Source: Phlebotomus papatasi
Taxonomy: Eukaryota; Arthropoda; Insecta; Diptera; Psychodidae
Length of the DNA stretch: 64,000 nt
Assembly (NCBI RefSeq): GCF_024763615.1
Contig: NC_077222.1
Coordinates: forward strand, 100,349,417-100,413,416
Reading direction: 5' to 3'
In this document: positions 1 to 10,989 of the stretch, in pieces
Numbering within the stretch: the stretch's first letter is position 1
How the letters are laid out: the number at the start of each line of letters is the position of its first letter
Program-made: the position numbers and the translations under genes
Notes under the pieces: model-generated
What the model saw: only the letters and a program-made list of their open reading frames with translations
The model's database searches: none
What the model was told of the DNA's origin: nothing

Positions 1-235
1 CAATCCTTGATCCTGAATCCTTGCCTTAGTGTATGATAGTTTGGGCTGATATTCTACCGCGAAATTTTTCGAGTTGAGTAATTTCGAAGATCAGTCTGTG
101 TCTCTTTTTGGCATAAGGTGTGAAAGACAGGGGTTAATTCAGGTTTTAATTCATGCTTTACTGGTCAGATGGGTTTTGTCCGAAGATTAAATTTGAAAAT
201 TCGAAATTGGGATTGAATTTTTCGAACGTTTTTTT

Positions 236-355
236 CGAACATACCCGAACATCTTCATGAAGTGGCGGAGGATCGATAGGCATGGGCCGTTAATCTTGAT
301 ATCATGGGCTCGCGACCCTAATAGGGATAAGCTGTTGAAAATGATGATGATGATG
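236..355 (+). mobile_element. 3' end fragment of a non-LTR retrotransposon, copy 1
   Basis: Related sequences occur at 15781-15976 (plus) and 21618-21850 (minus). All run through CGAACATCTTC, a purine-rich AGTGGCRGAGGATC segment and end in GTTGAAAATGATGATGATG. The longer minus-strand copy conceptually reads RGRPRG, then an AEDR-like segment, which resembles the C-terminal tail (RGRPR..W, then DR.RW) of several non-LTR reverse transcriptase ORFs, followed by a GAT microsatellite tail. That family reading is inference. This copy keeps only about 120 bp and codes for nothing. Confidence 0.5.
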
Positions 356-506
356 TTTTTTCGAATACTATCAATATTGTGGTTGTCGAAGCACTTTTAA
401 GGAATCAAAAACTAAGTGTTAGCGTGATCCACATTATTTATCGTTTACCCTCAGGATGTTATTATGGTCGTGGCCAGACAGATGGATGGTCTTGGTCAAA
501 CATGGT

Positions 507-767
507 CACTGAGAAAAAAGGGGGTGCAATTAACTTTTTTTCCTCGTAATTTTAACATTTTATATACGTAAAAATATATCAACATATTTTTAATGTTAAT
601 TTTACACCTTTTTAATGGTAAAATTAACATGAAAAGGGTAACTTTAACTCCTAATACGCCTAAAAAGCATAATATTTACACTGATTTCGGATCAATACTG
701 CAAGGTAAAATAAACATTATTATTATTTCCGGAATGTTATTTTAACTTTTTCGGATTTCTCTCAGTG
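507..767. mobile_element. TIR MITE, CACTGAGA family, copy 1
   Basis: The element starts CACTGAGAAAAAAGGGGGTG and ends CGGATTTCTCTCAGTG. Further copies are at 39180-39427 (opposite orientation, flanked by TA on both sides), 39549-39737 (3' truncated) and 25715-25872 (5' truncated). The interior holds shared blocks such as TGTTAATTTTACACCTTTTT and CGGATCAATA. No coding capacity. The TA flanks of the 39-kb copy point to Tc1/mariner-type insertion. Confidence 0.7.
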
Positions 768-1030
768 GTTACATGATTTTATCCAAAACTTCAAATTCAG
801 ATTCGAACGATATTCGTCGTACAACTTTTGTCAACTTTAAACAAAATGAAGAATTAAAAATGTTTTTTTTTTAACTTTGAGTAATTGTTTGGCATTTTTT
901 CGAAATATTTCCTTCAAACTTTGACATTGATAAAGTTCTGTTTTGTTAGGAGTACAAGTAGAGGAGAGGCGGGCATTTTCAGATATCTATTACTTTTGAA
1001 AATATTAAATGTTTGGATGATTGAAGAATA

Positions 1031-1242
1031 GGGGGAAGTGGGGCACTTTTGAAAGTGGGGCATCTTTGAAATTGAGACTTTTCACCTATTTTTAAATAAA
1101 ATTGAGCCTTATTGTGATATAATTTAGCTGCAGAAACAGATTGAGAAGCTAAATTACATTATAATATGGCTCAGTTCCACTGAAACATTGAAAAATCCCA
1201 ATTTCAAAGGTACCCCACTTTCAAAGGTACCGCACTAGCCCT
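1031..1242. mobile_element. TA-flanked MITE, GGGGGAAGTGGGGC family, copy 1
   Basis: Left end GGGGGAAGTGGGGCACTTTT follows a TA, and the right end is its imperfect inverse. The centre contains a smaller inverted pair around TTTAGCTGC and GAAGCTAAATTACAT. Two more copies lie at 13256-13447 and 45024-45218 with the same centre, so this is a dispersed noncoding family. Confidence 0.75.
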
Positions 1243-2115
1243 TATATGGGAAATGTGCAGTATTTTTTCAAATAGTCGATACCCAAGAGAAACCATATGG
1301 ACTTAGTTATTTCGATTCGAATATATAGTCTTTAATCGTTTGACAAAACATCCTTTAAAGAGAACTTCAGTTGGTCAAAACTGCCCCACCTCCCCCTGTT
1401 AAAACCAAAACCTTTTCATTTTCGCTAAAACTAGCGAAACGATGACTGAACATTTAATTGAAAATGCCGGATGATCAGTTTCAAGCGCTTGTCTGCATTT
1501 CAGGTTCACAAATTCGTCTGCCACATATATTGTGGGCTTTTGTATTGGTCTTTTCTTCTGCTCAAATGCCTCATGAGAATTCAATCACAATTGTGTTTTT
1601 CCGACAGAAGTTGGGTCTGTGGCATCAAAAATCCCTCCTAGTGAATATTTGTGATGGGTTGGCAGCACCATTTGACTCACAAAATATCGATAACACATTG
1701 AGTGGGTGTGAAAAAGTAGCATTTTGATGATTTGGAAAGTGGACGTGAGTGGTGAGATAACATAGAAAAAAAAGACTTTTTTTTCTGTAATTCAACCATC
1801 CAGAGAGAAAAATTGTGATGAGATCGAATATTTTTGGAAGTTGCACATGATATTTCGATGGGATGAATTTTTTAAAATATTGCCATGAGCTATTCGATAT
1901 TTTGTCACGCCATTTCGAAATCAGTAAAATGTTTTTCAACCTATACTTGAAATCCTTGAAATGGAGCTTCAGAAGATTTTTAGTTCGAATTCTGATAGTA
2001 ATCCATAGGAGATTCTATTTTAAACAAAGTATTATTCGAATTCAAAAGATTAGTGAAGTAGGACGAAATATGTAAGGCAGACAGGAAAATTTAGTTGTTT
2101 GTATTTTTTTTGACA
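1243..2115. other. AT-rich stretch without recognised gene
   Basis: Short open frames on both strands are present but are compositionally unremarkable, overlap each other and match no family I know. I see no repeat here that recurs in the window. Confidence 0.5.
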
Positions 2116-2117
2116 TA

Positions 2118-2983
2118 GGGTAAATTAAGCTAATTCAAAAGCTGCTCCAATTGGAAAATTTTCGCTATTCCAAATGGAAACATCACTGTTTTCATGATAG
2201 ATACAGTACTAAATTACTATATTTATATATTTTCTAAACCACAGTTTCATTATTTTGTTAATTGTGCTCCAAATAAAGCGAAAATCTATTCATCTTCACA
2301 AATTGTAATTTATTAATTTCTCAGAAGAATTAAAAGTGTACCTTTTTACATCGAATTTTTCATCGATCGACAATATTTTTTTCAATGAAAATACAATAAA
2401 GTGACTGTTGTTTATTCGTTTTGTTTAACATGTATGTCATATTTCTGGCTAATTTTAGTTTAATTAAGTGCTATAATCTTTATTGTTAACGGTACGTGAA
2501 GTTTTCAAATAAAATAATTACCTATATCGTGAACAAAAAAGGGTTTTTCTTAAGTGTTTGCAAATACTTCAATAGGAAACCCCGGAAATATGATTTTTTG
2601 TAGAGATTTGCTTATTGTTTTAGATGGAAAAAGAGAAAACACCAGGAATAAGAACAAATCCTGCACTCAAGAGCAACTCAACAAGGTTTTGGAAGCCTTC
2701 GGCGCGGTTTCACTTACGCTGTTTGTCTCCAATTAGAAACTTTCCCTTGTCTCCATTTGGATTAATTTGTTTCCAATGGAAGTATTTTACACTCGCGTAT
2801 TTTTCTTGTATTTAAGAAGTTTTCAAATTATATCTTAAGTATTTTCACTAAACAGTAACATTCTAGAAGAGTCAAGGAGCAAATTTATGTAATTCTCTTT
2901 AGAAAAATATATGAACTTAATGTGTTGAATCTTCTGTCAAAGTTAAAGCGTCTGGAAATGGTTTTGAATTAGGACATTTACCC
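2118..2983 (+). mobile_element. pogo-like non-autonomous element carrying a Psq helix-turn-helix start, copy 1
   Basis: This 866-bp element is bounded by GGGTAAATTAAGCTAATTC at the left and the inverse of GGGTAAATGTCCTAATTC at the right, with TA immediately outside each end (2116-2117, 2984-2985). A second copy of almost equal length lies inverted at 53525-54383. Near the middle, after a TTGTTTTAG that looks like a splice acceptor, is a short coding remnant described separately. TA duplication plus TIR plus HTH fits the Tc1/mariner/pogo superfamily. Much of the interior is AT-rich and noncoding, so the copy cannot move by itself. Confidence 0.75.
2623..2736 (+). pseudogene. Psq-type helix-turn-helix transposase fragment (frameshifted)
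   Basis: The frame reads NKSCTQEQLNKVLEAF and then goes out of register. The same locus in the other copy (53741-53884, minus) reads NKSYTQEQLNKVLEAFRRGF, so this copy has lost one base in the phenylalanine-arginine region. The segment fits the start of HTH_psq domains, which have an aromatic-Thr.E.L..AL.A...G pattern and lie at the N-terminus of pogo-type transposases and of Pipsqueak-family regulators. No DDE catalytic region follows. The TE setting favours transposase over a host regulator. Confidence 0.55.
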
Positions 2984-2985
2984 TA

Positions 2986-5473
2986 CGTCAGTGAAAATTG
3001 TGATTTTTTGGTGAAGTGAAGAATAAGAGAATTTACATAAAACATTTTTATAGAAAGACTAGTAAATTAGTATTTTTATTATAGAGTCGATTATGGTCAA
3101 TTAAATAAGTGGCATTTTTTTTATTGCTTCAAGTAAAAGAGAAAGCAATATAACACAATTTCTTTTGTCAATTTTTCACCGGCCTATAGACGAAACGGTA
3201 AGATTTATCCACTTCTGGTTATCGGCTATTCCTCCATAAGTTAACATTCCAGGAGATTTTATTTATTTTCGGAGATATAACGTTTGTCCATTGTGAGGAA
3301 GCCTGGAACTTGGGGCAGTCAAGGTGGTTGATTCAAATTCAGGATCTTGCTTTGGAATGCCTTCAATCGAGGAATGAACAATGTCATGAACAATGCAATT
3401 TCTGAACCAAAACATTGATATTCACAGCGTCCGACTTGGGTCGAAATGTAAACATTCACAAATTCACTTATTTCTGTATGAATTATTAATATATCATTAA
3501 TATACTCTTACTCACCTTGTAGATTAATAACTAAGCTTCACTTTTATTAATAATTTTGATTGAAAATAATATTTCACAATAAAGAAAAACCTTTCTCGGA
3601 AATGAAATTTTTAGTACACAATCCAGCTGACACGAGTTTGAAAAATATTTGTTTCACTCACTTAATAAACCGATGAAAATATAATTTTTGGTTTTTCTTA
3701 AAGTAGAATAGTTATATTATGTTACTGCAATGATTAATTATGGATATAAAAATATAAATTATATTTTAAGTCGGAGTTGAATCGGTCGAGGCATCCGAGT
3801 TTCGCAATCGTCACAGTTACATGACCTGACAGTATACTGCATTTTTTTTTTAACTTAATGCGATGGGGATTCCAAATAACTAATGGGTGACGCAATATTA
3901 TTTACTGTCAAAAAGATTTTAGATCCCTATTAATTTCAAGCATGAAATTGATAATAATATCAAAAAATAAATATTAAAATTGTATGCCATTGTTTTAGAA
4001 TAACACGTCACAATCCTTTGTGAATTTAAATTGTACCCCATCATTATGCATGACAAAATCTCAATTTAGAAATTTCATCTCGTTATGTTGTAAAGTCCTT
4101 GTGCCCTCAAGAAATTTAGTCAGACACAGAAATATATGCTTTCAATGTGGAATCCCTTATCATGGGATTTCACTGTGGATTCAACCAGAAACACAAAATG
4201 TCTCAATTTTAAATGAAAATTATTGGTTTTTGCTTGTGGCTATAAAAAAAAACCAATCGATAGAGTCCACGCGTCAAAATGATGGCAAGATAGAGCAATT
4301 ATGCAAATTGACCAAGGGCATTGTTATCCACATGAGAGTAATATTCGACGACTCCATTTCGTACTATTCTAAGTCGGTTTAGAATAGTGGTCATTAGACA
4401 TTCAAGTAACAAGGTATTTATTTCTTTCATACCAGTAAATTGTATTGCAAAATCCCGGAAAATAAACAGTTTTCAACTTCAAATGACTCTTTTGAGATAA
4501 CCATGATAAGATAAAGTATTATGGGATTGAACTATCGAGTTTAATAACGATTTTTCTGTGGTAATTCATTTAGTCTGTTTCTCGACAGAAAAAAGTCTAT
4601 TTATTGAATGCTGTAATACATTCCAAAATCGCCAGGATAACAAACATAATCAAATCGCATTCCTTGTGAACCAATTGGATATCACATCGCATTCATGGAT
4701 ATTTTAATCAATTTGCAGCACAGTTTGGTTCTGAATTGTTGGAATAGGGGCTGCAACGTTTTCAATTAGAGGAGATGAACTACTTCAAAGGCGATTGTGC
4801 CACTTTGTAACATAATATGTGTGTCTTAAGGGAAATTCCAAAACATCACACCAGAAATTTTCACAAGAGTTCTTCAGCCATTGTATGGGGTGAATTAGTA
4901 CTTTGACAGTCTTTTCCAACTTTCTCCTCTTATGCAAATTTCAATCAATCTCCAGACAAATTATCCCAACTCCCCAACAATGCTTCCCAACCACCTCTCT
5001 ATTCACCGTTGAAATATATCTGCAGAGAAAGTTTTTAATTTACAAAGTTAATCAATACAACCCAAATTAGTGCTACAATTCTTTGATAATCGAAGAGACT
5101 TATTTTCTTAAGCTACAGCTATGTTAATTTTGTGTAAAGTAATTCAATTTGCTGAACTTTCTATGTACTTCAATTCTCTTGAGGTTGAATACGTATTATT
5201 ATTTTAATATTATTCTCAAAATACATGCAACTTTAGATAAAATTTAAAGTACCTTGAGCTCAAATTGTAACTTTTAAAAATACCGCAAAATAAATGTTTA
5301 ATATTCTTGGTATATATCTTTTTTGATAAAACTTTTTTAGTTTTTTTTTTAATTTCATAGAAATTTTGTTTTGATTTGAATAATGTTTATGCGTAAACGA
5401 TAACGACATTACCAAACGTTTTATTAAGCGAAGTAAATTAATTATACGCTATCAAAATTCATAAACTTTAAGA
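2986..5473. other. AT-rich stretch, no gene recognised; weak non-LTR fragment near 3280-3372
   Basis: The only recurrent material is around 3280-3372, where GGTTGATTCAAATTCAGGAT matches the minus-strand non-LTR fragment at 21618-21850 with substitutions. An open frame of about 120 codons at 4020-4382 lacks an ATG start and any motif, and I do not treat it as a gene. Confidence 0.45.
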
Positions 5474-5475
5474 TA

Positions 5476-5669
5476 GGGTAGAATAGGTTAATTGTGAACC
5501 GAATCTAATCCTGAACTTTGAGGTTTACTCACTGTTTCAGATGGGCAAAAGAAAAGGGTAACGAAGTATACTCTAGCTAGAGCCTAGGCCTTTTACGTCT
5601 TACTACAATGAGAGATCTCAAAGCTTAGATTGTATTATAGGTTTAGTTCACAATTGACCTATTTTAACT
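5476..5669. mobile_element. TA-flanked foldback MITE
   Basis: Arms match over about 45 bp: left GGGTAGAATAGGTTAATTG, right inverse AAGTTAAAATAGGTCAATTG, both continuing with TGAACC/TGAACT. TA lies at 5474-5475 and 5670-5671. It belongs to the group of GGGG/GGGT-ended, TA-flanked elements in this window. Confidence 0.6.
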
Positions 5670-5787
5670 TAGACTTCGTGAAGCACCTTTGTATGTCCCA
5701 GATTCTAACCGACCGGATGGTTCACCGGTTGTAACCCGCTCCATAACAGATAACTTAGTTTTTGTTTTTATCCCAAATTTAATAATA

Positions 5788-6646
5788 GGGGAGGCTGGGG
5801 CAAAAGTCACAAATCGAAAATTTTAAAATTCAATATCTTCCAAGATAAATAAGATAGCGGCTTAATTTTTTTTCCATAGATAGCCTCCATAGGTCTTCTT
5901 CAATGTCGTAAGTTTGTTAGAATTTGAACAAGAAATTTAGAAAATAAAAATATCGAAATTTTTAGCCCTATTTTTGAAATACTTTTCGTGTAGAAGATAT
6001 CAATTATTAGCTACTTGCACTGGTGAATATTTCCCAAATTATCTGGATATTCTTTGAATACGAATCCCCTATCTATTTTAGAATTTTCCAAAGATTCTTT
6101 TCTCCAGAAATCCTTTTATTAAAAGCGACCACTTGCGGGGTAAAAAGTAACAAAAACCGAAACAATTTCTGATGTCCCACGGTAAAAAAAAGATCAATGC
6201 TATATGTCGCCGCTTGTTGTTTGCATTGGTCAAACGATTTGCAGTCTTTTGTGTGTTTTTTGTAAAATAGCTTAAAATGTGCTTTTCTCGCTCAGATAGA
6301 CAAAACGGTGTTTTACAAAGGTGTAGAAGAATAAATTTCCTATGAAAAGATGTATTCTCGGTATTTTACTTAAATTTACGGAATCCCGTAATAAAGCGAA
6401 TCAAAATGTGATAGTATCTTATGCCTTATACTATTTGCCCCAGCATTTTTGAGAATGATCACAAAATTACCTTTTAGAAAACGACTTGATAAATATATTT
6501 CCTTACAAAATAGAGGAAAATGACTTTCACAGAGTTATAGAGCGGTAAATTTCCTATAAAACTGTGCTGATTAGATATTTTAGAGGTGCTCGGGTAGCTT
6601 ATAAAAAAATAGAATATCCGTTTTGTGACTTTGCCCCAATTTCCCC
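5788..6646. mobile_element. 859-bp TIR element, GGGGAGGCTGGGGCAAA family
   Basis: Left end GGGGAGGCTGGGGCAAAAGT and the inverse of right end GGGGAAATTGGGGCAAAGTC define the TIRs, with TA at 5786-5787 and 6647-6648. A degenerate relative of one end (GGGAACCTGGGGCAAAATG) is seen near 10015. No transposase-like frame is visible in the interior. Confidence 0.75.
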
Positions 6647-6649
6647 TAA

Positions 6650-6796
6650 TGACCAGCGCACAATAACTTTTGTTTGTAAACATGTTTTCAAAATTTCCGA
6701 TGAGAATGAGCGAGATGAATAGATCTTAGATGTCACTCATTCTCATTGAAATGTCAAAAACATGTTTACTAAACAAAAGTTATTGTGCGTTCGGTA
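6650..6796. mobile_element. Harbinger-like foldback MITE, copy 1
   Basis: A 147-bp near-palindrome: arms begin TGACCAGCGCACAATAACTT and, inverted, TACCGAACGCACAATAACTT, each arm about 60 bp, with a short AT-rich centre. TAA precedes the left end (6647-6649) and follows the right end (6797-6799), the 3-bp TWA-type duplication of PIF/Harbinger elements. The second copy is at 31071-31216 (146 bp), also flanked by TAA. It sits directly against the right end of the preceding TIR element. Confidence 0.75.
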
Positions 6797-6869
6797 TAAT
6801 ACTTCGAAGGTGTGTTTTGAGCAATGTTTTGAGCGATTTATTTTTTAATCTTGGCTTGTAGGACTTGGA

Positions 6870-7750
6870 GTAGTTCTCAATTGCTTGCTGTGCCACTAAG
6901 TTTCAATGATTTAACCATCAATTGACTATATTCCTGAATGAACCAGAAGTATTTCAGGCCTTCTGGGTCCCATATTAACGCTGAAGTATCAGACCACCCA
7001 AATCGGTTAAATAAATCGTTACAAATTGGTTGTGGACCGGTAATGAACCGGTGATGAAGGGACAAGTATTTTTTATCCGATAATCGATTCTATTACGATT
7101 TTAAAACTTATTTTGATGGTTTTTATTGCTCGAACTCCATGGAGAGAACAGTATACAATAATCTCTCGATGTTTTCACCCCCCCCCCAAATTTCCACCTT
7201 CTACCTCCCGGAGACCACTTTTGCCAACAAATCTTCACGTTTCAGACGATTTCTGAGAAATGTCGTCACCCTGTTTGTCCGTCTGTCCATCTGTCCGTCC
7301 GACTGTCGCCAGCTATAGAGGCCAAACGGTAAGTTCTGAACCGGTAATGAACCGGTTCATAGTCAATAAATAATTTTTATATGAAAATCAATTCTATAAC
7401 TTTTAAAACTATTTTGGGAGGTCTTTTGAGAGATTTATGAATCGGTTTAAATCAGTTGACAACCTATAAACGGTAAATGATGCGAAAGTTGCTTTTGAGG
7501 TACAGCATCTAAGTCACGAATTCGAGCATTTCGCAAAGCCTGGGACCTGGGACGCTGTACCACCCCTTTTGATTGATTTTTGAATAAATCGGTTAATAAC
7601 CGGTAAACAATATGTCGTGATACGACACGGCGCTATGTTTTTTTTGAAGAAAATTGCTCCCAATGTGTGGAGGCTTTAAATCACGAGTTTGAGCACTTCG
7701 TAAAGCGTGAGACGTTCTACTACCCCTTTTTAACGTCTCAACAGATTCAA
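6870..7750 (+). repeat. Interspersed noncoding repeat, GAACCGGT/GCAAAGCCTGGGACG family
   Basis: Two neighbouring copies. Landmarks in order are GAACTCCATGGAGAGAACAG, CACCTTCTACCTCCCGGAGA, GTCCGTCTGTCC repeats, CCAGCTATAGAGGCCAAACG, AACCGGTAATGAACCGGTT and finally GAGCATTTCGCAAAGCCTGG followed by a C-rich TACCACCCCTTTT end. The same landmarks recur at 10990-13075, 16877-17045, 20640-21030, 25870-25930, 38500-39177 and 48835-49480. No ORF or TIR is evident; the family and its mode of spread are unknown to me. It contains a (C)9 run near 7182. Confidence 0.65.
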
Positions 7751-8770
7751 TTTAGTTTAAGCACCAGAAAAAGGATAGACATATGCAAAATCTTTGAGAT
7801 AGAAAGGGATGTGAATTTTGAGTTTATGAAATTTTCCTAATATGAATGGTATACCGTATGCATTACTCACAAAATTAGAGTTCTAATGCCTCCGGCACCC
7901 CTTTTAGATCGGTATAATATCATGAAATTAAATTCGCATCTTTTTCTTTCTCAAATGTTTTGCATAAGTCTATTCTACTCTTTCTGACTCAAAATTGGAC
8001 TAAACTAAATTTAATTTGATGTGATGTTTAAAAGAAGAAGAAGAGTGCAAAAGAGTAGGACAGACCTAGGGGAAACTGGGGCACCACCAAACACGGGGTA
8101 CCACCAAACACTAATTTTTATTTCTAAACTACTTAGACTATCTCGACCATTTCTTCAGTATACAAGCATCCCTATAGTGCCTATAAATTCCTATCGGTCT
8201 TATCCTCTGATATCCAATATCCGATTAAAAAATCGCAGTGTTTGGTGTTACCCCGTGTTTGGTAGTGCCCCAGTTTCCCCTATGCTAAACTTTTAAGAAA
8301 GAATGGAAGTGAATTTTGATCTTATATTATTTTCCTGGTCTAAAAGGTGTGCTGGAGCCATAACTAGAATTTTAAGATCAAATGAAAACTATATTCAAGG
8401 GCAAGAAAAATTTACGTCGCAAATATCCAATTTTTTGTCCAGCTGTACCCCAGAGTGGTGAAGTTTGATACAAAGATTAAATATTTTTCGATCTTCAAAC
8501 ACAACTCATTTGTTTTTCGAAATCTTTCGTAGGTATGTTTACAAAAAAAAAGATACTCTTCTTCTTCTTCTCGTAAACATCACAATAAATTCAATTTAAA
8601 TTTGAGTCCGAAAGAGTAGGACAGTAGGACATAAAAATAATAGAAGAAAGAGATAAAACCTTTTGTTTTGATAATTTTTCCTGATTTAAGAGGTGTCGGA
8701 GGTAACAATTTCTGTTTAATAAATTATATTCATCTCAATGAAGTAAGTAAAATACCAAAAGCTAAGCAAT
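7750..8770 (+). repeat. Interspersed repeat with AGAAGAAGAAGAG and CATATGCAAA landmarks
   Basis: Several partial units share GATAGACATATGCAAAATC, GATGTGAATTTTGA, a GGCACCCCTTTTAGAT-like end and GTTTAAAAGAAGAAGAAGAG. Related units lie at 54880-55390. The order alternates between strands, so the tract may be a compound of inverted copies. A foldback MITE interrupts it at 8069-8280. Confidence 0.55.
8069..8280. mobile_element. TA-flanked foldback MITE, GGGGAAACTGGGGCACC family
   Basis: Near-perfect arms: GGGGAAACTGGGGCACCACC at the left and GGGGAAACTGGGGCACTACC inverted at the right, both followed by an internally duplicated AAACACGGGGT motif. TA flanks at 8067-8068 and 8281-8282. Removing the element and one TA restores GACC-TA-TGCTAAA, which resembles the uninterrupted GACA-TA-TGCAAAA of the surrounding repeat at 7778, so an empty site is visible. 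Confidence 0.8.
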
Positions 8771-10110
8771 ATTTTGCTTTATAAAATATTCATTCCTATA
8801 TATTTTCTTCTTCTTCTTCTTTGAAAAGAACATTCATTCAATGTGCTTAAAGCTGGCGCTATACGAATTTCAATTGGTGTTACGTTAGAAAAGCAAGAAG
8901 GGGCAAAGTACCAGATAAATAAAAGACCCATTTCGGTGTTGACATTTCCCAGTTCCTCCATCAGCCAGGATGTGTAGAAAGTCTATAAAAAATATTTCCA
9001 CCTTAATTTGGGTTGCGATGCGAGAAATTTTATTATCTGCTGCCTTCCTCTTTTCACACTTTCTCCATCTCACTTAGTCTTTTTTTTTCTTTTAATATAA
9101 ATATATATAGTCTTTTTTATATATTGTTCTATGTGTTGGTATTTTTTTTTGAGGATGTATTTGTGCAATATAGGTATGGAGAACAGCTGCTTTTACGGCA
9201 ATTAAATTTTATCCCATTGGGTGCAAAAAAATAAAGAGGCTATTACTCAAGAAGTATTTGTTCAAATGAATATAAAGGGATTTGTGGAAATTTACATTTT
9301 TACCAATGGAAAGTGCCAACCAAAGAAAAAAAAAACAAAGAACCAGATTTTCTATTCGGATCAGGATTTTTTTTTTGTTTTCTTATTCCCTCTATCCTAT
9401 ATTTTCATAATAAAAAGTTTGCCAAAGTAGATTAGAAGTCAGTCAATATTTTCTCACTCGCAATGATCCTCCACTATACATATGAGAAATATGCTTTCCA
9501 GGAAGAGACACTATAAAACCATGTTTTCCGTTTCGTAAGCATTTTTTCACTGTACTGATGTTTATTTATTGGGGAAAGAACAAGGGGATTCTCATACAAT
9601 TTCTCTCATTCTCACTCTTTCCTCAGCTCCTATTTAGGGTATTTTTTGGCAAAATTTACATCTATTGGAGCTTTTGGTCTTGACTCATTCCTTTTTTTAC
9701 TCCGTCTTTTTTATTGGAATTGGAGGGTAGCAGTTGAGGGTTAATTTAAAGAGAGATTCATAAATTCTACCAAATTGACTAGGTTAGGCAAGTGTGCTTA
9801 AAAATAAATTTGGTTCACCCATTCAAGTAAAGTCCTAAAATTAGGGTAAACTGAGATTTACTGATTAATCGCCCTACCTTTTTCAAGTACAAGATTTTAG
9901 GTACTAACTGTAGATATATATTTTGTTAATTAATTTTTTGAAGTTTATTTATCAATAATCAAAAAATCACAAATTACTTTGTTTCGTAAACCTGTGTTTT
10001 ACATTTGACTTAGGGAACCTGGGGCAAAATGTGACACATTACCTATAATTCATGTGAGCAACTCATACCTTCACCGAAGGTAGGGGAAGATTTAAGATTT
10101 GTCTATGGGT
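8771..10110. other. T-rich stretch with no recognised gene
   Basis: Long T and A runs dominate (9080-9160, 9330-9385). Open frames here are low-complexity and I do not call them. A short remnant near 10015 resembles the terminus of the 5788-6646 element. Confidence 0.5.
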
Positions 10111-10118
10111 TGGCTTAA

Positions 10119-10352
10119 CACTAAACCTACCGACCGTTTTTGGTTGTTTTTCGGTCAAACGAAAAACCGCGGTAGGGTAGGATACTCATCAATTTTTTCT
10201 TGGAAAAGAGCAAAAAATTAAAATTTAAACACTGAAAAAGATATTACATGCATATTTTAAGGAATTCATAAAGTTTTATAGTGACATTGTACCGTTTAAA
10301 TATGTGTTAATTTTAAACCGGTCAATTTGACCGGGTCTTGGTACGTTTAGTG
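10119..10352. mobile_element. TTAA-flanked MITE (piggyBac-like)
   Basis: Ends CACTAAACCTACC and the inverse CACTAAACGTACC are bounded on both sides by TTAA (10115-10118, 10353-10356), the target duplication of piggyBac-type transposases. Length is 234 bp; no coding sequence. Confidence 0.65.
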
Positions 10353-10359
10353 TTAAACG

Positions 10360-10760
10360 TATATCGATTCCGCTGCATCCAGGCCAGTAATTTAGGCCCA
10401 TTATGCACTTCCGGCTCTTCCACTATATCTTTGGTGGTCCTCCAGTATCTATATCTCAGCTTTTTTGTGCCTGAGGCACACATTAAGTGTCGTTTCTATT
10501 TTACGGTAGATCAGCTTTGGTTGGATCAGTTGCAGTGAATTTGTATTTGTATTGATAGATCTCTTTATGCCGAACTCGTTTCTATACCAGTGTCTCTCGT
10601 TTTTTGTCGGTTCATTGGCAATGCATTGGCATTATTCTCTTATTTTATTCACTGGACTAATTCGATACGACTGCTGAAAAATTTGCAGTTGCCGATTTTC
10701 GAACCCGGGACCTTACAATCAAAGAGACTACCGTAGATGCGGATGACTGCCCCCTTCCTG
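10360..10760 (-). mobile_element. Possible tRNA-related SINE or its remnant
   Basis: On the minus strand a tRNA-like stretch includes GTAGTCTCTTTGATTG and CCCGGGTTCGAAAATC; the latter resembles a pol III B box (GGTTCRANNC). The downstream 300 bp are noncoding and have no second copy in this window. No clear tail or target duplication was found, so this is tentative. Confidence 0.3.
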
Positions 10761-10907
10761 CTCGTAAACTTTTCTTCGACCATACTTAAGTGCTACAATT
10801 AAAGAAAAGCTTACGAACAGGAGGGGGACAGTCACTCAAGGAGGGCAAAGTCACCCAAGGAGGACAAAGTCACCCAAGGAGGACAAAGTCAACCGCATCT
10901 ACGCTAC
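10727..10907. repeat. Foldback with a 20-bp minisatellite in one arm
   Basis: TACCGTAGATGCGG and CTGCCCCCTTCCTGCTCGTA on the left pair with CTTACGAACAGGAGGGGGAC and ACCGCATCTACGCTA on the right. The right arm is expanded by about four units of AAGGAGGACAAAGTCACCC (roughly 10833-10890). Confidence 0.6.
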
Positions 10908-10989
10908 CATACCAACTGATCTACTGAGGCTTTTGTATAGGGAAAACTGTACTACCTTCGGAAAACTTAAGCTTCGGACAACTAATTGT

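Noticed and set aside
4020..4382. 120-codon plus-strand frame
   Set aside because: Starts without ATG, has no domain, splice context or biased codon use.
7290..7310. GTCCGTCTGTCC runs as a CRISPR-like or regulatory array
   Set aside because: They are short pyrimidine-rich slippage products that recur in the same position in copies of the interspersed repeat.
9013..9430. Phe/Leu-rich frames in T-rich DNA
   Set aside because: Hydrophobic translation follows from T runs; not evidence of membrane proteins.
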